A DNA stretch of 64,000 nucleotides, taken from positions 30,054,496-30,118,495 of the forward strand of contig CM053336.1 of assembly GCA_028583605.1 (NCBI GenBank). Reading direction: 5' to 3'. This DNA is from Dastarcus helophoroides (taxonomy: Eukaryota > Arthropoda > Insecta > Coleoptera > Bothrideridae). The notes under the pieces were generated by a model. It was not told where the DNA came from. It was given only the letters and a program-made list of their open reading frames with translations, and searched no databases. Positions 46,264 through 55,942 of the stretch are shown in pieces. The stretch's first letter is position 1. Each line of letters opens with the position of its first letter. Made by a program: the position numbers and the translations under genes.

Positions 46264-46516
46264 CCTGCGCAGACCCCACGGCACTATATAAGCGAACAGG
46301 CACCTGGCGCGCACTCGTGTCCGCCTCCTCGGTGATGGTTGGTGGGATGGCGGCATGCTGGTCTCTGGTCTGCCGTTAATGGTCTAGATGGTTGGCGGCG
46401 TTCTCAGTTGACTTGTTTCTAGTGAGCCTTGCAGGCCCTTTTAGCTCCAAGGGGGTTGGGAGCTTCTTGGAAACGGACCCGGATCCTCCTGACGTTACTC
46501 TGGATAATGGCCTCTG

Positions 46517-47168
46517 CTAAGGAGCGGCTTTTTGGGGCCTTTGGTGTGGATGGTGTTGGGCGGCCCTCTGCTCAATACTCCGACTACGGGTAACTCGTGC
46601 CGGAATTGCGGTAGCCGCTCCAGGCTTGGCAACCGGCCTGACGGGGCAGGTTACGGTGTTGGTGGTGGTTGACGAGGACGTTCTGTTGTGGGGAGAAGGG
46701 GTCGGCTGTTGGGATGTTAAAGCCGGCCTAAAGAATTGGGACCTCTTTTTGAGGTCCGCCTTGGCTTTGGCCAAGTACTTAGCGTACTCCGCCTTCTCCC
46801 GACGGTACCTTATTTGGTCTTTTGTCAAACCGCTTGCCTTTTCCATTTCACGCACAAAAACGCCATTAATGGCTCTGGCCTCTATAGATGCCATCTTTGC
46901 GAACAAGGAGGATTCGGTTGCTGGAAGATTGTTCTCAAGGGCCTTGTTGTACTCTGCAGGGTGAGCTCTCCGTTCGTGCGCGTATGCCAGCAAAAGTCGG
47001 AAAAGTCACCCAGCAGAAGGCGCAACTCGAACGATCGCGTTTGTCGCAAACTGAGTTATGAAGATGTAGGGCCTCGGCGGATGGTAAGTAGGTTCCCCAC
47101 TCGCACTTGTGGGTAGGTGCCATGACTAAGGGGATTTTTCCTTTGTCTGAAAGGAGTAGGTTAGGCAC
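46517..47168 (-). pseudogene. Element C, N-terminal zinc fingers and Myb-like region
   Basis: Two C2H2 fingers in neighbouring frames: CEWGTYLPSAEALHLHNSVC (atypical) and CAFCWVTF followed by AHERRAHPAEYNKAL. After these comes ASGLTKDQIRYRREKAEY, the same position as the helix-rich region in element A, then a Ser/Thr/Pro-rich linker. In R2 proteins these parts contact target DNA. The frame changes once, between the fingers and the RAH block. Confidence 0.7.
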
Positions 47169-47329
47169 CTACCAATAGCAACTCCAGTGCCAAAACACTG
47201 GTCGTTAGATAAAAAGTCGGGCTGTAAAGTGGCCGTCGTTACTGAACTCTTCGGTGGACTTCCGGGAGTACGCCAGAAGACTCGGGATGGTGTCGGCGTC
47301 TTTCGCGACGATGATGGGATCGGGGGTGA

Positions 47330-47780
47330 AAAGGGGGGAAGTTTTGGAGAAGGGGTGTTTTAGGGGTGAAAAAAAGGGTTGGGGATGAAAATGGAGATGA
47401 TTTTGGGTAGGGGTAGTTTAAGTAATTGGGGTTGTGAATGAAATTGTGGATGATATTGGTTGGGGGTGGAAATGGGGTTGGGGATGATTTTGGGTGGGGG
47501 TGAAAATGGGGTTGGGGGTGAAAATGGGGATGTTTTGGGGTTGGGGTAGTTTAGGGGTGGAAATGGGGTTGGGGGTGAAAATGGGGATGTTTTGGGGTGG
47601 GGGTAGTTTGGGGGGTGAAAATGGGGTTGGGGTGAAAATGGGGATGTTTTGGGGTGGGGGTAGTTTGGGAATGGAAATGGGGTTGGGGGTGAAAATGGGG
47701 ATGTTTTGGGGTAGGGGTAGTTTGGGGGTGGAAATGGGGTTGGGGGTAGTTTGGGGATATTAGGGAATATAGGGAGTTAG
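47330..47780. repeat. G-rich minisatellite, 57-bp units
   Basis: About four units near 47520-47720 (for example ggggatgttttgggg, then ggggtagttt and ggaaatggggttggggg), with shorter irregular units before. A plus-strand ORF through it only reflects the 57-bp (19-codon) period. Dense runs of four or more G could form quadruplexes. It sits just upstream of element C as read on the minus strand. Confidence 0.9.
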
Positions 47781-47949
47781 GGTTGGGAGAGGGGATTGGG
47801 AAAATTCGGGAGAGACAGGAATGGGGACTTAGAGGAATTTGTGTGACAACTGACAGCTCTCGCTAGTGACGTCGATCTCGCGTCTGACGTCACGCGGCTT
47901 GTCAGGTAAGGAGACCTTATATAAATCTCCTTGGCGTACGAGATGATGT

Positions 47950-50900
47950 GTACGCCGCCGTGCCTGCAATGTTTACCAATGCCGATGAAAAAGTCCCAGA
48001 AACATATCACGCCGCACCAGACGTAGTTGGCGGCGGATTGGCTCGAAACACGCACTAAAATGTTCCCGGGATGCACGGCTCGTTGCCTCAAGAGACTTGA
48101 ACGTCACAGATCACAGATGTGGTTGGTGAATGACAAGGTCTGGCTTGAACAGGATTCCGTCGGTGTGTCGCACGTGGGGCTTTAAATCTGTTGCCCACCC
48201 TTTGCGACTAGAGTTGCTTTCAATTTTTCTGACAATCTCATTGTGCCGAGAAATCCGGGTATAATGGGTTACCGGACATCCTTAATGCACGTGGCATAGA
48301 ATTTCATTTTTATTGCAGCCCGCTCTGCAGTTCCTTAGATTCGGAGGGTTGAATGGTAGTGCAGCCGTGGGCAGATTATTAGTTCTTAGTTAAACTGCGC
48401 GTACATAGTCTTTGCCAGTCCAGCCAGCCGGTTTGCGCTGCACCCATTTACGACTTGCTGGGTCATCTTTGGCATTTTCGAGCCCTTTGCTATATGTCGA
48501 ACTGGCTATCTTATCTCTCCAATATTTATCCAGAGCAGTAAGGCCAGCCAGTTTCTCTATCCTCGCAATAGATTAGTTAATATAATCCGTCCGCAAAGCA
48601 TATTGCAGTTTCATGTATTCTACTGCAGACTTAAGTTTAGTGATGCGTCTGGTCATTATCGCTGGTATAGATCTCTTTAGGTCAGTTAGGCCAAGCCCAC
48701 CATCTCGTATGGACGCATACAGATATTGATCTGGTGTGTGGTTTGATAGGTGGAGAAACTGCTTGAACTTATATTTCACCAGTCTATTTGCTTCGCGTAG
48801 GACTTTCCGCTCACTTTGGTGTTCTGTAGCCCATAGAATACCTTGGGGATAATATATTCGCGGACCAATGTAGCCTTTTGGTCCGGTTTGAGCGGAGCAC
48901 AGTCTAGTCTCTAGAGCCAAAGAGCTAGATTAGAGTTACTGGCTCTAAGGACACCTTGTCCGGAGTATTGGTGCCCTAAATATTTGAAAGAATCTGTGAT
49001 GGTTATGTCCCGAAGAGGCTGCTCATTAATCTTTAGCCCATTCTTGGTTCGTATCACCATTCTCTTGTTATTGGTTGCGGCTACCATAACAAAGCATTTG
49101 GTGGGGCTCAAAGCCATACCTCTAGATCTACAAAATGAGGATACCCTTTGAATGGTTAGAGGGAGGGGCGCTTCAAAATCTTCTAATAGAATCAAGTTAT
49201 CAGCAAAGGCTAGACCTGGGATTTTGACTCCTGGCGCTATAGTTCCTCCTATGGTGGTGTCTCGTTCTAAGTTGCATAATAGCTTGTCCATCACCAAGTT
49301 GAAGAGGAGTGGGCTTAGGGTCGCCTTGTTTTACTCCTTTCGAGAAGCTGATGGGTTGAGAAAAGTTGTTGCCCATTTTGATGATAGTTGTAGCGTTCGT
49401 TATGCTCTCCATAATGTAAGTAACTATCGGTGTGGCTATATTGTGCCTCTTCAATGCTCCAAGCAGAGACCAATGTAATACGCTGTCGAAGGCTTTAAGA
49501 ATGTCGAGAGCGACAACGCAATGTGACTTGCTTTAGGCTCTTTTCGTTTACATGTAGAACTTCAAAATCAGACAATTTGCCATCGTGCCATCAATGTTGG
49601 TGAAGCCGCGCTGGCTAGTGTTTAATGTGACAAAATTTGAGATTTTGGAGGCTTGTATCCGATGAAACAGTCTTATCGAGGCCAAACTGATCGTAAGGGG
49701 TCTCCAGTTGGCCGGATTTATTCTGTTCCCATCTTTCAGTATGAGGATTGTCCATGATGTTTTCCAGGTAGTGAAGACAATGCCTGCATACAAGATGACA
49801 TTAAACAGTGTGGCCGCGGTTTCTTTGTTCATTGCCTTTAGGTTGGAAACGGTAATTCCGTCTGGTCTTGGCGCAGCAGTTCACCACTTCAATTTGGATT
49901 GGTGGACCTCATTGGTGATGATAAGCATGAGGACCTGTGCCAAATCCGTCACTGGGTTGGGTGGCTCGTTACCGAAGGTCGAGGGCTCTTCGAAAGTCAG
50001 GCCGAAATGACAAACAATGTCGTTCATTTCTGGTTGTTGTTTATCCTTAAGGATTTGTTTCCCCCGCAGAATTTTGTCTACGAGGAAGGCCCTAGATTTT
50101 TCCTAGAGGTCCTGTGCCTTTTTGTATTCCGAAGCCCTTTTTCCTTTTGTAGGAATGGTGCGTCCATAGTTAGGGTTATGCACTGGTCACGAGTTTGCGT
50201 GCTGTTTTTGGGGCTTCCGTCTTGGATTGCTGCCTTCGCTTGTAACCCTCTGGATAAGTTTGTCTGTGGCTTCTAATGTTGATGTTTTATTGCCTTGTAG
50301 GGCCGTTGCTGCAAGGTGTTTGGCGGCAGCTGGTAGATCACTGATTGCTGCCTTCAGAAGCCATTGTCGCAAGTGAACTAGTGTATCATCGTTATCTGAG
50401 TTAGCTGGGGTACTTGGTAGGCTTCCCGGTAGTGAAAGGCTTGGGAAGAGAGGAGATGCTGGCGGAAAGTATCGTTCGCCAGATGGCCCAGGCTGTTGCG
50501 AAAAGTGGATGCCTGGGCTTGACAAATTTTGAAACGGAGTCTTCTTTCCGGGGGTTGCTTTCATGGGAAGGAGTCATCCTCTGAGGCCAGATTGGCTGCA
50601 ACCCGTTGAAGTTGTAGTGGGGCTGGGCTATCATTTGAGGCTGTCATAGGAGTGGTCCAAACGGCGTTAGTATCAGGGTATCGCCGCTGCGGGTGCGTGA
50701 CAGCATTATCCTTCTTCTCCTCTTGGAGGGGAGTATGGTAGCTGATTTCCGTGGAAGGTTTTTGGTTAGATGTAGTGAAATAGGAAGTTTGTTGGGCGGC
50801 ATCTTGAGCTCAAATGGGGCAATCAGCAGCTAGTGCATTCACTAAGTTTTGAGTTGTTTGTGGGCTTTGCTGCGAGTGAATGATTTGCTGTTTAATAAGT

Positions 50901-52147
50901 CTAAGGTACTCTTGATAAGCAGCTTTATCTCTTTTGTGCCTTATCTGGTGCTCTGTTAGCCCTGTAGCTTTAACCATGTCGGCCAGAAAGTATTTCCTGC
51001 TAGGTAACAGCCGGGCTTCAATTTCTGCGATGGTGCATAGGATGTCTGCCTCAGATCTGCCCGTTTCGTCTTTCAACTTTTTATTATATTCCAGGGGATG
51101 TTTTCTCCTTTGATCAAATCTCAATCCCGGGTATGTGGTGTTGTAGGATTTATTACAATATTTGCATATGTGCTGACGCTCCACCACATCATTATCGTCC
51201 GGTGCCGGTAGTGATTGTGTAGTCCAATTAAGAAATCAAAGTAGCGCCCACACTGGCACATGTAGGGCGTAGGGTTTGCGTCTGTCCAAGTAGGTGTAGG
51301 AGATAGCAGCCGCCCGGAATGTCTCGAGGCGTACTTCCTTGTGAAAGCTCTCTCTGGGGTAATGCGTTTGGTAGGGGGTGCTATATTGGTGCTTCTCTGG
51401 GTTGGGTTTTTCTCATCTTCGCTAGATGATCTGGAGGACGAAGATGATGTGAAAATCTTGGTGATGATTTTTTTTATTTTCTTAGGCATTTTAATCTCCG
51501 GTTATTAATACAATGATGCCAGGGGTTGTATTTAATGTATGCCGTCAGGATGCTGAGGTGAAAATGTTTCTGCGTGCCTGGGGTTGATGTAGGGCACTTA
51601 TCTGTGTTGAATATTGGCAGTTAAGATAAGTGAGCGCTGAGTGTGTTTGCCGCACTTATCTGTTAACTATATAGCTTTACGTATAACGCGTGGTCCATTC
51701 AAGCAGACCTTGATCATGAACTTGCTATATCTCGGTCGCCAATATTGTTTCCTCTTTGCGGCCTGATCCTGGTTCTCTCGACAGAGTAATCTTGGAGATC
51801 TCTTCTGGTGTTAATCTAGATACATCTGTTTATGGGTAAAATGTGCCTAAAGTTGCTTATTTCGTGTATAGCCGAAAAGGCACTATCTGGTTCTGTCATT
51901 TGGGGGGCTAGAGGAAAAAATTTGTCTGCACGGTAGGGGCCTTATGATTAGTAATGCTGCCCAATATTCTGAGGGTGGTGGGTGGTGCCAGTGGGATTTG
52001 GTGTTTTAAAGTATCAGGAGAGTTTACCACGCGTAGAAGTTTCAATGTATTCCGCGTTTCTTGAATAAAGCTTCTTGTGATATTGCAGATTTTATTTGTT
52101 TTTTTATTCCGCGTTTGTTAAGTAAAGCTTCTAATGATAATGCAGAG
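47950..52147 (-). mobile_element. R2-clade element A, nearly full length but defective
   Basis: The longest multi-finger copy. Protein region 51489-48110. The 5' leader (51490-52147) starts directly after a 28S-like TAGCCAAA left by element F and opens with a 46-bp tandem duplication. The 3' limit is unclear: the endonuclease reading fades near 48050 and no 28S flank or ORF X is seen before the G-rich repeat. 47781-48050 is GC-rich and unassigned. Confidence 0.7.
48110..51489 (-). pseudogene. Element A polyprotein: zinc fingers, RT, endonuclease
   Basis: Starts with a Ser-rich basic segment at 51489. Fingers: CQCGRYFDFLIGLHNHYRH and CKYCNKSY...RRKHPLEYN. Then TGLTEHQIRHKRDK, the helix block LVHLRQWLLKAAISDL (50350), and RT: TILILKDGNRINPANWRPLT, NIDGTMANCLIL, GVKQGDP, FADNLILLED and SFKYLGHQY. 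The catalytic FADD block reads FADN. A post-RT region (GGLGLTDLKRSIPAI) and the endonuclease (CRAGCNKNEILCHV, HNEIVRKI, KPDLVIH, CDVQVS) follow. Multiple frameshifts, and a stop in place of a Gln after CHVH. It would copy its RNA at a nick in 28S rDNA if intact. Confidence 0.8.
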
Positions 52148-52150
52148 TTT
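52049..52150. repeat. Direct duplication of 46 bp
   Basis: 52049-52094 and 52105-52150 both read tattccgcgttt, then aaagcttct and tgcaga. It lies at the very 5' end of element A, ending at the 28S-like junction. Tandem short repeats at LINE 5' ends can arise during 5'-end joining. Confidence 0.75.
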
Positions 52151-52156
52151 GGCTAC
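52148..52156 (-). other. 28S target remnant at the 3' end of element F
   Basis: Minus strand GTAGCCAAA: the 28S sequence after the R2 site is (G)TAGCCAAATG. The match ends after eight or nine bases, where element A begins. Confidence 0.55.
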
Positions 52157-52407
52157 TCAGACACCACGGAGCATATAGGTCGGCACCAAGGCCATACTTG
52201 ACCGATGCTCATCATCGTAAAAATGCCTCGTGATCATAAGGATGTTAGCATATAACTCGCGAGACATTCCCAAATATGGTAACCTATTACCTCTCAAAAA
52301 GCATGCCGCGGTTCATTGCCCGATTTAAAAGAGACCTCGGAGTGGTCGAAAATTTGCCTCAGCAAAGACTCCACTCGCCAACCGGTATTAAAACCACATG
52401 CCGCCCC

Positions 52408-55404
52408 TTACGCTGCAAACCAACGAAACGTCATGCGGTTGAACCTAAACCAATTCATATACGAGCCATGCAGCGCCATGGTTGTTAAACGGCGCAAAGT
52501 TTGGTCGCGTATTTCAAGTAACCTCAACGGGAAGGACGCGGCGCTCCGGATACCCTTATAGGAGATGGTAAGGCTGGCATAAAATACCGACTCAGCCGTC
52601 ACATTCATACATCTGCTCCTTGAGGCGTTCAATGTCTCGATAACCACCGGAGTGACGCGAGCCTCATCCCAGTACTTGGAGATCTTGTCTCGGTGCGCTC
52701 GGTCCAAGTTCGATGCTCCAACGATTTGTGCATTAACTATCGCAGCGGTGAGGCCACATCGAGCTGTAATATCTGGCTTTCTTTCCCCGACTGCCGTATC
52801 GTACGATTTCTCGTACTCTACGACCCAACTCTCATTTTGCAGCGCCTGTCCGAGTACTTTTACCAATGCATCGTGACGTAAGATGCGCCCTCCATGAGTC
52901 CTGAAGCCTTTCTGAATTACATGCGCCTCGGTTTCGTTTTCTCGACAACCGGCTCGGCAGATGTGGTTCATAATTTGCCTCCTTTGTTCACCGCGAATGG
53001 TTTTTACGCGCGTTGGGAGGGTATTTACGCGGACATGATGATAGTGAACGTAGTCGCGAGCGGGAATTGCGGTAGATGAACACCGCACCCATTGAGTGCT
53101 AAACTAACATTTGTCAGCTTCTTTAGGATCTTTTCTGTCCACGGCTTCGTGCAGCATCGTTGTCCACGCCTTCTGGAGTACTCGAGGATCATTAAGATCC
53201 CCGTAGATACTGGCGAGCAAGGGATACTCAATTCACCAGATTTTACTGGGCAATGATAGTAGCCCACGGTAACATTATGGGGCAGCCTCAGCCATTTCCT
53301 TATGGACCCACAAATACGGACATCTATCCCCTTAAGATACTCAGAAGATACCCGACTTAGCGTCCATAAATACATAAAACGCGGAATCAAGTACGTCCTG
53401 AGAATATAAAGTCTCTGTTGAGGCTTCAACGGGGCCTTTGTAGGACGGTCCAATTTGTCGGTCAAAGAGAAAACGACACCAGCTGTCCTAGTCCCTTCGA
53501 ACTGAACCCCAAGATAGCTCCAGAGATCTAAAACCGCAACTTGGTCAAGGTACGTGTCTCCAACTTTAAAAGTTGTTTTTTTCACGACCTTAACCTTCTT
53601 GTCACGGCTCGAAGCTACCATGGATAACACTTTGCTCTTCCTAAAGTTAAGCAAGAGCTCAAAACATTCAAGGTTGGCCTTAAGCGTGTTCAGATTACTC
53701 TGAAGGCCGATAGCAGATGACGCGCATATAACGACATCGTCAGCAAAAGCAAGAGCACCGACGCTATGGTGACCGATCGTGAAACCAGCTGACTTATCAA
53801 GCGACTTCAGCATTCGGTTAAGCACGAGGCTAAAAAAGATAGGGGACAGAGGATCCCCCTGTCCAACGCCCCGAGTTGGATGTACCCTCGAATTATCTCC
53901 AGCCTCCATCAAGCCGTAATCGATCTTGGTGAAGGCATCCTGGTAGACAGAATGGAGATAAGCACACATTGGTCCCGGCAGGCCGGCCAGGCGACATGTC
54001 TCTATGATGGCATCGTGGGTGACGGTATCAAAAGCTTTTAACACGTCAACACTAGCCAGATGAAGGGTCTTGCCTTTGCGCCTGCTTTTCGCCATGAGAA
54101 AAGAGAACGCAGAGATTTTCTGCAACTCCATCAACTCCCCGTTGGAAAGCACGTTGTCGCTCGTCTATAAGACCGGGCGTGTGGCCTAGTCGGGCTGCCA
54201 AGATCTTGTGTAAGTGCCTAACGAGCACAGAAGAAATAGTAAGTGGCCGATAGTCTCCGGGTGTCCTGGGACGACCTTCATCGATACATTTAGGGATGAA
54301 GTTCGTTCTTGACTCGTTGAGGACGCTAGGGAGGGATCAGCTCGCAAGAAGAAGATTGAAAAACACGGCCGAAAATCTTGGCGGCAGGAAGTTTTATTCT
54401 TGCGGAGATATGCCATCAGGACCGAATGCAGACTTAGCCTGTACGAAATTACGTTGGATCTTCTCAAGAGAGATCGGACCCCACAGATGTTCGCGTGGCC
54501 CCACACGAGCGCCAATATTTGCCACTCCACCACGCCCCTGGAACCTCTCACGTTCGTGAGCACGCGGTGGAGCCGCATAAACCCCCGCCCAGCATTGGTA
54601 GAATTACTGAGGACAATTGTCGAGCTTGTCCCCGTCAATCCGACGTCCCGTGAGCACGAATTCTGCACACGCTTTCTGTTTCCGCCGATACAGTTGTTGA
54701 ATAATCCGGTATTCCCTTCGCCGTCTTTCGCTTTTTCCTTGATAAGCATTTGGTTTTCAATCTCTGTTAGGTGGCGGGGGTCTTCAAGTGACCGAACGTC
54801 GAGGAATGATGTCTAACAGGATATCCAGCATATCCTGCACGACATCATTTATCTCTGCCCCACGATCCAAAAGATCACGAAGCCACCGACCCCATCGACC
54901 AAAGTGTCCCCAGTTGACGTCCGCGATCAGATCGCAAACGGCGGCTAGAAACACCTGATCGACGGCGTGACCAACATGATGTTCTGGGTCATTTACATCC
55001 GCGTCTTCGTCACTAGAAGAGCTAGGAGGCCAAATTGGTCTGGCGTTTCTCCTAATTACCTGCTCGAACTCCAAAACAAGTCTTCGGTAGTCAAACTGAC
55101 GCCTCTTGCCTTTGATTGCTTTGTGAGATCAATCAGAAAACAGTCTTGCCAGGTGGTCGTTGGGAAAACAAACATTTCCATCGACCAAAGCTTGAGCTTG
55201 CGCCCGAGCTACCAATCTAGTCTCCTCCTCAGTCCACCTAGCTTCAACACGCGCAACATCAATCTTGCGATTATACTCAACGGGATGAGCTAGGCGACGG
55301 TGCTGCGAAAGTCCCGCTTGAGTATTGAACCCCCCATTGCATAACACGCATACGAACTGATTTACGACAGGTTCCGGCGGCGAGCAATGCCTTCGCGAAG
55401 GCAA
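52408..55404 (-). pseudogene. Element F polyprotein: finger, Myb, RT, endonuclease
   Basis: CVLCNGGFNTQAGLSQHRRLAH (C2H2 finger), ARWTEEETRLVARAQAQAL (Myb-like), linker (54750-54200, frames broken), RT at 54152-53200 with VDVLKAFDTVTHDAI, GVGQGDPLSP and an intact FADDVVI, and SYLGVQF. Compared with G about 130 bases are lost after KSGELSIP, and the frame shifts. The endonuclease at 53088-52408 has CRAGCRENETEAHV, ERKPDITA and AAIVNAQIVG; G has a catalytic Asp (IVDAQ) where F has Asn. Ends with GSYMNWFRFNR. R2 proteins cut 28S rDNA and reverse transcribe from the nick. Confidence 0.85.
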
Positions 55405-55486
55405 TTTATTTGGAAAACTTAGCCGTTGCTGGGCACCTGCAGCGTTTTGACTTTTTAGCTGATCGTTACCAAATAGAAAAATTGAA

Positions 55487-55516
55487 GCGTGGATGAGGTA
55501 GCCCCACGCTCCACGC
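55487..55516 (-). ncRNA. Stem-loop in the 5' UTR of element F
   Basis: Stem of seven pairs, gcgtgga (55487-55493) with tccacgc (55510-55516), around a 16-base loop. Element G has a stem of eight pairs at the same alignment position (58958-58990) but with different bases on both sides. The flanking AGGCT(G/A)AAGAC block is conserved in both. R2 5' UTRs of other species carry HDV-like self-cleaving ribozymes; whether this belongs to one is not shown. Confidence 0.55.
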
Positions 55517-55671
55517 AGTGTCAGTCTTCAGCCTGAGCACTGCTGAACTACTCTGCCAAATGGACGGAGAACCCAACAGTACCCAGTTTCCGGCGGTAAG
55601 GACGAGGATCCAGACCAGACACGTAACACAAACTCTCTAATGCCCCAGCATATCGAGATATCGGGATATAC

Positions 55672-55678
55672 TGGCTAC
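55672..55678 (-). other. 28S target remnant between elements G and F
   Basis: Minus strand GTAGCCA, seven bases between the 3' end of G (TCTGA) and the 5' end of F (GTATATCC). It is identical to the start of the 28S sequence downstream of the R2 site, and to the bases following F. It may be a target duplication made when F inserted next to G. Confidence 0.55.
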
Positions 55679-55942
55679 TCAGACACCACGACTCATCTAC
55701 GTTAGGCCGGGGGCCAAATTAAATGATATTAAACGGGTTTTTCATCACCGTACCGAAATGCCTCGAGATCGTAAGGATGGTCAATTACTACCGCGAGACC
55801 CCATAGCAGTCTGGCTACCCACTATCCTGCGCAAACACGCCGCGGTTCATTGCCCGAAGTTTAGAAATTTTGGTCCCGGGTAACCGTCGTTTAGCTCCGT
55901 GAAAACCTCACTTGCAACCAGCTTTATAACCACATGACCCCC

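Larger units (their letters stand above)
44606..47330 (-). mobile_element. R2-clade element C, RT mostly deleted
   Basis: Minus-strand order: two zinc fingers and Myb-like region (47168-46517), linker, first part of RT (45816-45442), then an abrupt switch to ORF X (45398-44711), a 3' UTR and a 28S flank beginning CGAGATTC. The RT from the palm onward and the endonuclease are missing. The 28S junction lies about 46 bp downstream of the R2 site, by the consensus I remember. The 5' leader probably includes the GC-rich sequence to 47330 and perhaps the G-rich repeat beyond. Confidence 0.7.
52157..55671 (-). mobile_element. R2 element F (one zinc finger type)
   Basis: 3.5 kb. The 5' end is set by comparison with element G (both start GTATATCCCGATAT) and the 3' end by the shared ...GTGGTGTCTGA followed by GTAGCCA. 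One finger, Myb-like region, RT and endonuclease match the single-finger (R2-D type) layout common in insects. The 5' UTR (55405-55671) holds a stem-loop described separately. It lies head to tail behind element G. Confidence 0.85.

Noticed and set aside
47494..47763. 89-codon plus-strand ORF with Met/Gly/Trp repeats
   Set aside because: It only mirrors the 57-bp G-rich minisatellite, whose period is a multiple of three; no start context or homologue.
47777..48091. 104-codon minus-strand ORF between the G-rich repeat and element A
   Set aside because: No recognised motif; part of it overlaps the decaying endonuclease in another frame.
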